A stretch of DNA of 17,064 nucleotides from Entrophospora sp. SA101. Its lineage: Eukaryota > Glomeromycota > Glomeromycetes > Entrophosporales > Entrophosporaceae. This document shows positions 1 to 8,624 of this stretch, piece by piece. The position numbers and the translations under genes were made by a program. Each line of letters begins with the position of its first letter. The first letter of the stretch is position 1. Below the pieces are notes generated by a model. The model searched no databases. It was not told where the DNA came from and was given only the letters and a program-made list of their open reading frames with translations. The stretch lies in contig CAUDNR010000258.1 of assembly GCA_958430865.1 (NCBI GenBank), positions 107,769-124,832 of the forward strand. The letters are read 5' to 3'.

Positions 1-1759
1 TTGATTAGTTCCATTAGGATACAATTGTTGTAGGTTATCCTGTATTTCTTTAACCGAAGTTATATCTGCCCATGAATCTTTTTTTTCTAAACCATATGCC
101 TGACGAACATCATTATATAATGCAATTCCTATAAAAAATTTTTTTATATAAATACACAAAACACATATACACACATGTGCACACACACATACAAGTTCAT
201 ACCTCTATCTCTAGCTCTTAGTGCATCAAATGCCACAAGATCATAAGTGTTTGGTTCAGGTGATTGAACATTTCTTGTTGCATCAGAATAATATATATCA
301 ACATCTTCTTGACGTTGCAAAGACATTGATCCCAACAAATTTGCTACACCAAATTTTTCTAGTAAATTTAGTTTCATAGTATTTTGTAATGATAATTCCA
401 CGATTGCATTACCAAATTCATCTTGAATTTGATAAAAATCACTCAGCTCACTATGACTATATCTGAATGTTATTGTTGAAAAAAAAACATCAATTCCTGG
501 AGTTAGATCTGGATCATATTTTTGATATGGTGATAATGGTTTACCCAGTATAACACCAAGATATTCTTCAGTAACAACTCTTTGATAAAATGCAATATTC
601 CATTTCCTCTGATTAATTAAAAAATTAAAAAATTAATTATTATTATAATTATTACTATATTACTATCATTAACAAATATAAAACCTACAGCCTCTTCAAA
701 ATATTGATCATCAGTCCATGCATCACCATTTTTTTCATAAAACTCATCACATAATCTATTATGTTCACGTAACCAAATAGTCAGAATAGCCATTGTAAAA
801 ACATTAATTGCTCGCTTTCCAACAGGTCCAGTAACATAATTTCCTGTTGTTGGATCCTTAAATGGGTAAGGATCATATGCATTTCCACTGGTCTTTAATT
901 TTCCTCTATTACCTTCACGAAGATTTTTTGCATTTTCAGCAGTGACACCATAAATAGGACTCAAGTCCAGAAAAGGAGTTAAATTATTGTAACTAGTGCG
1001 CTTGGATTTTTGTGTAGTAGTATTAAGAAAATCCGATCGATTAAAAGGTAAAAACCTAAGATCGCTTAATTGACCTGGTAATGAACTATATGAATATGAA
1101 TTATACGTTTTGTCATCAGATGGTATATACAGTTGATGATCTGATTTAACATTATTTGATGAACTGATAAGATCATAACCAACAAATTCAGCAAAAAAAG
1201 TAGTCTAGAAAGAAAACCAAACGAAAAGTTAGCCAATTCAAAAAAGTCAAATTCGAGAATAAGCAATTGTTAAAAAGAAGATTATTCACCAAATGACTAG
1301 TTCGTCTTTTAGATCGATAACTCATTGCTTTCCCAATATCAAACTTGCCCAAACGATAATTTGCTAAAATGTTAGAAATACATCTTGGCATTGGATAATT
1401 ATCAGCTGGTAGTGGATCTGCACAATTAGGTGGTTTTTGTGTTAGGTCAGCGTCGTTAACAATGTCAGAAGGACATTTTATCATCGAATCACCGTCTGGA
1501 CTAATATTTTTCATGAAAGAAAAGCATCAAACTCATTAATTGATCATTTGATAACGGCACTAAAACAATTTAATTACCCAAAAAAAGGTTCAGGAGGATA
1601 TTTCGCTTGAAAATTTTGTTGCGGAGTACCCGAAGCTGGATTGTTTTTATTATTATCGCTACCATCTAAAAGTCGAGTTTCTACTTTATTACATGATAAT
1701 AGCATTAAACATACCATCAGCAGAAGAAGATGGAATTGAATTGATGAATTCCTTTCCAT
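1..1759 (-). CDS. Animal-type haem peroxidase, five exons, 3' end beyond window
   Basis: Seen: spliced exons 1759-1578, 1500-1290, 1204-689, 608-203 and 128-1 join in frame over 481 codons; all four introns (74-85 nt) are GT-AG. The start at 1759 is preferred because it gives a signal-peptide-like N-terminus (MERNSSIQFHLLLLMVCLML); an upstream in-frame ATG lies at 1786. Family landmarks in order: RLLDGSDNN, PRCISN, FFAEFVGYDL (distal haem segment), LTPFLDLSPIYG (calcium loop with T, D and S kept), WLREHNRLCDE, EEYLGVILG, FRYSHSEL (proximal His, with Arg three residues before it) and DLVAFDALRARDRG. Known: such enzymes bind haem and use peroxide to oxidise substrates, usually secreted or in the endomembrane system. 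Odd: the distal His position is Tyr, the distal Gln is Glu, and the Asn that contacts the proximal His in myeloperoxidase is Asp. The Arg (not Tyr) three residues before the proximal His argues against a cyclooxygenase/dioxygenase. Family is sure; peroxidase activity is doubtful. Confidence 0.92.
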
Positions 1760-1789
1760 TCTTACTCTCTGGTGGTTATAAAACATTTC

Positions 1790-2280
1790 TCTTTTTTTTT
1801 GGAGAAATAAAAAATAATTTCACCCATTCTTTTAATGGATTTATTTATTTTATATAGATTTTATTTATATAAATAGTATATAATAAATAATTTTTTGTTA
1901 GATCACACACAATATTCTTAGATATTAGATGGGGAGACATAATCTTTCGTTTTTATTCTTTAATGAAGCTTGAAAAAATCTTTTGTATTTGTGAAAAAGT
2001 TGAGTCTTACTTTTTTTGGCGATAAATAATAGTCATGTCATGTAACTTCATAAATAAATTCAAGTATTTATTCTAGTTTGAAACAAGATTTAACCGAATA
2101 TGTGTGTAAACATTTTGCCCACAGGAATTCAATTTTCCGTTTGTGCTGTGCATTATTATTATTCTGCATAACTTGCATTACGATCATAGTTCTAGATTCT
2201 TTGTCAACTTGAAAAATTTAAGTTTAAATTTAAAATATATTAATTAAAAAAATCTAGAAATCCGAACCCTGTTTTTTTTT
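1790..2280. other. Intergenic region upstream of the haem peroxidase
   Basis: AT-rich DNA 5' of the minus-strand peroxidase, which should hold its promoter and 5' UTR. It contains homopolymer T/A runs but no recognisable open frame or motif. A segment near 2245-2270 superficially resembles a tRNA T-loop but has no matching stems. Confidence 0.5.
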
Positions 2281-2637
2281 TTGAAACATTTTCAAAATAG
2301 GTGCAACCATTCCCAATATATTGTGATTACAAAGAGGAGTGTTATGGTTCCGGTGGTCGAGGGTTCTTTAATCGGGTTGAGCTTCTCTGTACGCTCATAC
2401 ATGTTCCACCATCCACTGGGCAGTCAAGAATACGTTTTGGAGAAGGCTTCGTGCAACATTTTGAGTGCTATTAGAATTGTTACATCCGCTATATTTGTAA
2501 TTTCAAATTACTTTGTGCCATTGTGGTTTCGTTGCAGTATGACCCACTTTATTTTCTCAATCACGCCACTTGTGATTGTAATTATTACACAATTAAATTC
2601 AATCAAGATTAAAACAAGAACAGATGTTTCCAAATAA
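2281..2637 (+). other. Unidentified open frame in a locally GC-richer patch
   Basis: A 118-codon frame is open on the plus strand; roughly 2330-2545 is visibly less AT-rich than its surroundings. The product would be hydrophobic in its second half (for example SAIFVISNYFVPLW, FSITPLVIVIIT). It starts from TTG with no good ATG before residue 22, and I recognise no family. The minus strand also has open stretches here (for example LPSGWWNMYERTEKLNPIK), so strand and coding status are open. It may be a decayed gene or transposon fragment. Confidence 0.25.
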
Positions 2638-2741
2638 TAAGTGATATACATTATTAATTATTAATTATAAAAAAGATAATCAGAAAAGCATATGATGATT
2701 CAAAATGAGCTTGAGATTCTTTCAACACAAAATTGACTTAA

Positions 2742-2927
2742 TTATATGCACCAGGTGAGCATAGTTATTGTAAAGTCATAAAGTTGTTCCCAATAAGCAC
2801 AATTGAGAGAAATTGGGTTATATAAATCATTAGTAGTAGCTAACCGCCAGGATTCCAGTTCATTTAACATCTCATCGTTTGTGGTCTTTGCAATTCTGCT
2901 CTGTAGCAGGATTTCTAGCATAAATAG
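2742..2927 (-). pseudogene. Coding-like relic, unknown family
   Basis: A 61-codon minus-strand frame ends at a TAA at 2744-2742 and contains segments with ordinary protein composition (NDEMLNELESWRLATTNDLY, CAYWEQLYDF), unlike the F/I/N/K/Y-heavy junk frames around it. It has no clear splice partners and its 5' edge is a stop at 2930-2928. I read it as a remnant of a gene or mobile element; no family is recognised. Confidence 0.25.
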
Positions 2928-2929
2928 TT

Positions 2930-4600
2930 AGAGTACGATAAAAAAAATTTGTTTGTAGTAATAAATTATTGGTGCTTTTGTTTTTTATTCATGTGTATTG
3001 AAATTGTTCAAAAAACAGCAAGTCGAATTTTAGTTTCTAAACATGTGAGTAAAATTATTACTGCATTCTTTTTTGGTAATTTTGTATGAGCATTTTTTTG
3101 TTCTTTGAAAGATTTCTTTTCAAAGTTTATGTTTCCATTAGAGATAAACGAAAAAAGCCACATTTAAATACTGAATACAATTAGTATTTCCCTTTGACAA
3201 TTATCTGATATTAATATAACTAGCCTTGGTTACCATTCAAAATGAACTTCTTGATTTAGTCTATTGTTTTGGTTTTGGTTACACGGCCATTTAGATTCAT
3301 TTATTATATTTAGTCGATTTGAAAAAAGATAACCTCTTCTTTCTCTTTCCCCACATTTATTCTAATAGTGCACATAGGATTTTAAACACAAAAAAGGATA
3401 TTTATGAAAAAAGTTTGTTTTAAAGTTATTTTGCATGAAATCTTGGATATGGAAATTATAAATTTTCTAATTGATGTTTAATCCTTATTACTGCTACTTT
3501 TTCATTATCCTCTTTGGAATTTGGTTTTTCTGTACTCCTTCTTCGGTGAACTTCTCTTTTCCTTTTCTGGACTTTTTAAGAAAAAACATCAGGAATTTTT
3601 ATATAAATATTGCTTATAATGATTGCAGTAATTATTTAGAATGTTATAACTGTTTAAAAAAAAAAATCTTAATCAATAATTATAAAATTCGAATTTGGCA
3701 GAAAATACTTGACATTTATACTTGTCGAACATATACAGTATATAGGTTTTTTTATTCAAATTAATGATAGTAACAGTGATAGTAATAACAACAATGTGGG
3801 TGCACGATTCTTTTTGAAAAATTAAGAATTTATGATAATGGCATCGAGTAAATTTTTAAGAATTGACTCGGCTGTGGCAGTAACCTATGTATAGTTTTCG
3901 GGTCCTGGAACTACAGAAGAAGAATAAATAGGCTTTTAGAAATTTTTGTGTATTGGTTTTATAACCCATTTTGTCAATTTACTTTTTTAATAAAAGAATG
4001 ATCATGATAGTTGTGACATTTATATGATTTTGAAGAGCTTGTTGATACCATTTCTCTTACAACCACAGCTGATGCCGCAGGAGTAGGATTAATGTATGTA
4101 TTAGATCACTAAAATTGTGCATATGGACGGATTGGAAATATAAAATATATATTTTAGCAAGATACAGAGGTACTAAAGGCTCATTATATTGTTCCAAGAT
4201 CAAATTAGTTCAGTAAGCTAAATTTTTCAAATATAAGGATATCATTTGGGTTTTTGGAAATCTTTTTTAATTAATTCAAATCGTGGAAAACTATATATTT
4301 ACAAAGAAAATTGAAGGAATATTATAAGGAAATAAGGATTAATGAAATTATAGTGAGGAAAGACAAATCTTTACTTGCCGACAATGTAAATACAATCGAA
4401 GTTGGGGATGTGTATGCATGAAGACAGCTATGAATATTCCAAATATCAACATAACATGCAAATATGATATTTTTTTCTAATCTGATTATTCTGTAATTAA
4501 TAAGAAAAAGTTATAATTATTTTTGCAACGTGTGGCATGACAAATTATATCATGAATTTCAAAAATTCAGAGAATATTTGATTTTTGTCTAGAAAAAAAT
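2930..4600. other. AT-rich intergenic stretch with scattered coding-like scraps
   Basis: No gene supported. A plus-strand frame at 3471-3764 is almost wholly F/I/Y/N/K and looks like AT-rich noise. Short scraps of more protein-like sequence occur at about 4022-4110 plus (DFEELVDTISLTTTADAAG) and 4365-4465 plus (IFTCRQCKYNRSWGCVC), each bounded by stops. They may be transposon fossils but cannot be assigned. Confidence 0.4.
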
Positions 4601-4880
4601 CAAAAAAAATACCAATCCTGGTGCAAGCTGAGATAAATCGTTGTCCTTGTCCCAATTCCAAATTCCGCCAGTAGATACGTCACCAGGAATATTTATATAT
4701 TAATCTTAGTACAATAGTCAATAAAAAAACAAATAGTAATAATAATTGGATTTTTTACACATTAATATATTAGTCTTCCAATAGTTGCCATCATAATCTT
4801 TAATGAAAATTCTCATTCTAGTTGTTATATTGCAATTATCAATAAGTTTATTTGATATGTTCCGCCCTCAACACTTTTGT
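4600..4880 (-). pseudogene. Broken minus-strand gene fragment, unknown family
   Basis: Three protein-like stretches run in order on the minus strand in different frames: KSVEGGTYQINLL (about 4880-4826), then ITTRMRIFIKDYDGNYWK (about 4825-4768), then IPGDVSTGGIWNWDK followed by DNDLSQLAPGLV (about 4691-4611). Charged, Gly/Trp/Asp-containing sequence is uncommon by chance in such AT-rich DNA. The first two are separated by a frameshift, the last two by an AT-rich gap that could be a decayed intron. I do not recognise the family. Confidence 0.35.
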
Positions 4881-4900
4881 AATAATAAGTAAATACATTT

Positions 4901-4906
4901 TTTATT
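4901..4906 (-). terminator. Possible polyadenylation signal of the small Cys-cluster gene
   Basis: TTTATT on the plus strand reads AATAAA on the minus strand, about 38 nt after the stop codon of the gene at 4944-5508. In such AT-rich DNA the hexamer is common, so position is the main support. Confidence 0.35.
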
Positions 4907-4943
4907 AAAAAATACATATAATAAATAATTTTTATATATAATT

Positions 4944-5508
4944 CTATGAATTATTAAATTCGATATCAAATTTGAACCACGGAATTGAATTATATGGAAT
5001 GTCAATTCCTTTTATCATTTGATAAGTAAAGGTATCCTTTAGAAAAACTTCGTTTGAAATACATGGAATCGTAATTCCTTCCATCATTTGATAAATAAAG
5101 GTATCCTGTAGAAAATCTTCACTTGATAGATTGTTCTCAGAATAGGAATATCCTTTTCCAAAATCGGTTGGATATCCTTGGAATACATCTCCAGTTCCAT
5201 TTGTAGATGCAGATTTTGAAAAACACATGTTTTTTTTGCCATTTAAAACATGGCTTTTCATTTCTTCATCTTTTTTTTTTTAAAAAATAAAATATAATTG
5301 ATGCTAATTAGAAATATTCAATAATCGCAAAAAATTATATTTATATTTATATTTATAAATTATTACCGAATTCAGAACTGTTATTTTTACGTCCGGGGCA
5401 TGAAAGTTTACATTTCTGTCTTCTCTTTTTGCATTTTCCGCACGGATTTTTGTTATATCCACCTTCTTTTACTTTTCTTTCTTTCTTTTTTACATTTTTG
5501 CCTGTCAT
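4944..5508 (-). CDS. Small basic protein with CX2CX6CX3C cluster and internal repeat
   Basis: Seen: exon 5508-5367 and exon 5269-4944 join across a 97-nt GT-AG intron to give 155 residues. Residues 1-34 are very Lys/Arg-rich. Cys23, Cys26, Cys33 and Cys37 lie in NPCGKCKKRRQKCKLSCPG. The C-CXXC-K/R-C core resembles the first half of a fungal Zn(II)2Cys6 DNA-binding cluster, but the second half (CX2CX6C) is absent. The C-terminal half holds a 23-residue tandem duplication: FLQDTFIYQMMEGITIP is followed by FLKDTFTYQMIKGIDIP. Inference: a nuclear, metal- or nucleic-acid-binding microprotein. The acceptor lies directly after an A-run rather than a pyrimidine tract, so the splice is less sure than others here; without it exon 2 could start at Met 5261. 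Function unknown. Confidence 0.55.
5015..5114. repeat. Two-copy 69-bp tandem repeat inside the Cys-cluster gene
   Basis: The plus-strand sequence starting at 5015 (TCATTTGATAAGTAAAGGTA) recurs at 5084 with few substitutions, a 69-nt period equal to 23 codons. The frame is kept, so the duplication survives as a repeated peptide in the product. Confidence 0.8.
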
Positions 5509-5509
5509 T

Positions 5510-5845
5510 TTTAAAAAATAAAAAAAACAGAAAAATTAAATTCACATTTCTTAATTTCTTGTGTTTATGTTGACTTTTACGAAAAAAAAAACAAACAATG
5601 TCTGTCTAATTCGACTGTTACATACACAGATATTTAAATTTGATTAAATAATGCGTCTTAGATTTCTTAAAGATCTTTTGTTTACTAGGCGTTTATTTTG
5701 ACTTTAAACACATCCTATATAAAACAATTTAGACGCACATATATGATTCATTTTATTGGAGTCGTCAAATTAAAGAAATTGATATCCTACAAGAAAATAA
5801 ATTTAGAGATAATTATACATTATTGTTATTATTATTATTATTTGA
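5510..5845. other. Intergenic, upstream of the Cys-cluster gene
   Basis: Should include the promoter of the minus-strand gene starting at 5508. An imperfect inverted repeat pairs TGCGTCTTAGATTT (about 5652) with AATTTAGACGCA (about 5728-5739). A short TTA microsatellite sits at about 5823-5842. No gene is supported. Confidence 0.4.
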
Positions 5846-6034
5846 ATAATCAAATATAAATCTTACTTTGCATGCTCCGAGTATCATGTCATGTCTGATG
5901 ATATATGGGACTTTTTCCAGAAAAACCGTCTCCGAGGTCATTTGACTGAACCTGTTTTTAAAGATTATAATTGGTGAAAGTATCTGGCCCTATTTGCTTA
6001 TTGGAAGAAAAATGAAACAAAGGGTTTCTTTTGA
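5846..6034 (+). pseudogene. Coding-like relic with one in-frame stop
   Basis: One plus-strand frame runs from 5846 to a TGA at 6032-6034, interrupted by a single TGA near 5976. It reads as protein-like sequence on both sides of the stop (SDDIWDFFQKNRLRGHLTEP, then KYLALFAYWKKNETKG). The balanced composition is unlike background frames. I do not recognise the family; it looks like a decayed gene or mobile-element fragment. Confidence 0.35.
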
Positions 6035-6760
6035 ATTAAGTTTTATTCGTGTAACTAATTTTTTTGATCTAATTGACGGTTTTGATCTCGTATCTTTAAA
6101 TAATATGCAGATCATTCTTAATTAATTGATAGGAAAATTAATTAGTGGTCAGAAACCTGAATCGGTTTTTTTTGTAGAAATTTAAAATGACAAAACGTCC
6201 CGCTTTAATTGTAATTTTTTGTTTCAGTAGGTGAAGTGAAGTCACATCCACATTATAGATAAACGAATGTAAGAGGGTCGAGAGTTACAACTAAATTGAT
6301 TTACTACTCATCGAAGCCTTTGGAGCATTGTAATTCAGTAAATTATTAAATCCCACATTTTTTGTAAAACATGGAATAATGTAATTTTTATTTTCCGCTT
6401 AAATTTTTTGACAAAATAAATATTTTAAAGAAAAATTTTTATATAATTAATTAACCAGTTAAGGTTTTTTTAGCCAGTTCCAATCTCTAATTTATAAAGG
6501 ATTAATAAATAAATAAATTGCATCGTCAAAGTAATAATAATAATAATACTAAAATTACGCAAAATGAAACTTCAAGTAAAAATTATTTTTCCTTCCTGAT
6601 TGCAAAGTAAAATTTTTATTCATACATAGAAATTTCCTAATATGTTTTTTTTTTTACAATGAGGTAATGTCACATAATTGTAAAACAATAATGATATACG
6701 TAAACTTAAACAAGATTTTAATATTTTGAGCGAATTTGTGTATCCATCGTAATTAATTAT
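6035..6760. other. Intergenic, no gene seen
   Basis: AT-rich sequence with short TAA/AAT repeats around 6532-6547 and homopolymer runs. Both strands are densely interrupted by stops and no motif was recognised. Confidence 0.5.
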
Positions 6761-7080
6761 TTAGAACGTTGTTAATTTTCGCAACCGATCAATGCTCACA
6801 GCCTCTAATCTTTTATGCTCTTCTAAAGCCGCCCTGAAAATTTTTATTTGAGAATAATCAAATCAAAGGATCTGCAGTTTCTCCAATGAGGGAGCTCGAC
6901 TCGTTGCAACATACACTTGTCCTCCAGCAAACATGCTTTCGTCGACGTTCAATATCACATGTGGCAGTGTCGAGCCTTGAGTTTTATTATGAGCAATCAG
7001 AGCAAATGAATTCTAAAGAGGAATTGATTCCTTTGATGCTCTCTTACCATAAACTTCAAAATAATACTTACCCCCTGGTT
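6761..7080 (-). pseudogene. PIF1-like DNA helicase, C-terminal relic with two stops
   Basis: Seen: one minus-strand frame from about 7078 down to the TAA at 6763-6761 reads IPL, stop, NSFALIAHNKTQGSTLPHV, then VDESMFAGGQVYVATSRAP, SLEKLQIL, stop, FDYSQIK and ALEEHKRLEAV. Known: the C-terminal end of PIF1-family helicases has P-L-x-x-A-[FWY]-A-[LM]-T-I-H-K-x-Q-G and later [GQ]-[QM]-x-Y-V-A-x-S-R-A, the late motor motifs V and VI. Both are plain here, with one extra Asn inside the HKxQG segment. The Walker A/B region is absent and the frame has two stops, so this is a fossil of a stand-alone PIF1 gene or a Helitron-type element. The plus-strand frame at 6886-7095 is its shadow. Confidence 0.88.
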
Positions 7081-7099
7081 ATTATAAAGAAATAAAAAA

Positions 7100-7870
7100 A
7101 CAAATTATTTAATTAGATGATGTTTATTTTGTGTTGTAAAATATTTATTTACCTTTAAAGAATTTAGCTAAGTATTATTTTATTATAAAGCAAAATATTA
7201 AATTATGATGTAAAAATCCTACATATTTTTAAAATAGTTATTTTCTGTGTAAGAAAAAAATACCTTCATTCATTTTTTTTTACTATATAGCAGTCAGACA
7301 AGATTTCACGCGATTGACATAGCTATGTAAAATTTTTGTGAAACACGTCAATTTTTACTATTACAACACTGCTTTAGAAAAAAAAATAAGGAATTAATGT
7401 ATGTTGAGCACATTTTTAGTATTAATATTAAGAAAATATATGATATAAATAATGAAAATAAATTCTGTGATTTAATTTTTTATTTATTTATAATTGTGTA
7501 ATGTAATATTTATAATTACTATATACATAACAGAAAATATAGGCTATTATTATTATTATTTTTATTATTTTTTAGTGTTTGGTTATTAATGAAATCTTTC
7601 TTTAGCAGATAAAGGAATTAAGTGCATTGTCATTTTAAATATAAATATGATATAACCATATAACAATATTCTTATAAATCTGTTTTTAATCATTTTAATC
7701 ATTGTAATTTCATTATAATAATTATTAATAAACAAATATTTTATCTCTTGCAATCATATATTTTTTAAATACCTATCTTCCATAATTTTTTATTCATAAT
7801 TTTTACCATTATATCAAGAAGTTTACAAAAAAATACCATATTCCACTGTTGGTAAACGAAGTAAAGATGT
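7100..7870. other. Intergenic, no gene seen
   Basis: Extremely AT-rich DNA with several TTA/ATT runs (about 7544-7570) and no frame of protein-like composition on either strand. A promoter for the relic at 7877 may once have been here, but nothing recognisable remains. Confidence 0.5.
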
Positions 7871-7876
7871 TGCTTT

Positions 7877-8283
7877 GTGAAAGTTAAAAAACATAATACA
7901 CTCATCAAAGAAATCAACAAAGGTAGATCAAACAAAGAAATAGAAGTTGGAGACATAACAGTTGCACCAATTGATGAGATTGAAAAACTAAAAAGGCAAA
8001 GAGTAGATGCTGAAACTCGCCTTGAAGCCTTAGAAGTAGCCAAGAATGAAGAGAAAGACAATTAGCTGAGAAATTAGAGCAATTAGAAACAGTTGAGATA
8101 AGTCAACAAGCCCAAGAAATTCAGCAACTAAAAACAAAAACTATATTTAGCCAGCAAAGCATTTACCAGCATTGACAAGGAAAAAGATAAACTACAACAG
8201 TTTACAAAAAAGACAAGCAAGAATATTCACCTAAAAAGAAACAAGAGCAAATAATTGAAGTAAACCAAACCAACTCGCACTAA
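7877..8283 (+). pseudogene. Frameshifted coiled-coil protein relic
   Basis: Seen: three successive plus-strand frames give a continuous heptad-like, Glu/Lys/Leu/Gln-rich protein. These are IDEIEKLKRQRVDAETRLEA up to a stop at 8063-8065, then LAEKLEQLETVEISQQAQEI and QQLKTKT, then after a further shift FTSIDKEKDKLQQFTKK, and finally KKKQEQIIEVNQTNSH ending at 8281-8283. Each shift is placed where the first frame stops and another takes over with the same composition, as expected of a decayed gene. Inference: an alpha-helical coiled-coil protein, perhaps part of a lineage-specific repeat family. The overlapping Ser/Leu-rich minus frame is its complement and not a gene. Confidence 0.5.
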
Positions 8284-8352
8284 TTCTTTTTTACCAAATA
8301 TATTTTTAACATCTTTAACCTTTAAAAGATAACAAAAACATGCTCATCTGTG

Positions 8353-8604
8353 TTAAGTTCCAATTTTCTTTCTAAATTTTTCATGGTTTTGTAGTAAAAT
8401 TCTTTTACTGATTATGGTTTTTCTTTCTTGTTGGTAAATTTCATAGGTAAACCTTTCATTTCTTAGATATGCTTCCAGTGTATGTGTATGAGCATCATTT
8501 ATTTTGAAAACATAAGGAGAAATTTTCTCACCTTGTTCCTTTTTTAAAATGCTTTTGATAGTACTATAATTCTTGGGCTACAGATCTGATGTAAATGAAT
8601 TCAT
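8353..8604 (-). pseudogene. Relic copy A of an unknown gene
   Basis: A minus-strand frame from ATG 8604 to TAA 8353 (83 codons) is broken by one TAG at 8580-8578. After the stop it reads YSTIKSILKKEQGEKISPYV, then FKINDAHTHTLEAYLRNERF, TYEIYQQERKTI and NHEKFRKKIGT. It matches the relic at 9554-9892 at both DNA and protein level, including the upstream flank (a CAGATCTGATGTAAAT block is shared). The Lys/Glu-rich helix-forming product is not a family I recognise. Confidence 0.55.
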
Positions 8605-8624
8605 GTTAATTATTTATATACACT

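Noticed and set aside
1066..1266. 66-codon minus-strand ORF in the peroxidase
   Set aside because: It lies in another frame across intron 2 and exon 3, which is explained by the spliced peroxidase.
2240..2280. Possible tRNA T-loop (AATCCGAACCC)
   Set aside because: No flanking acceptor, D or anticodon stems could be formed on either strand.
3471..3764. 97-codon plus-strand ORF with hydrophobic N-terminus
   Set aside because: Composition is almost wholly F, I, Y, N and K, as expected of random AT-rich DNA; no motifs, no splice partners.
6886..7095. 69-codon plus-strand ORF
   Set aside because: It is the complement of the PIF1-like helicase relic, whose minus-strand frame carries recognisable family motifs.
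7765..8061. 98-codon Ser/Leu-rich minus-strand ORF
   Set aside because: It is antisense to the coiled-coil relic; Ser/Leu richness is what Glu/Lys codons give when read backwards.
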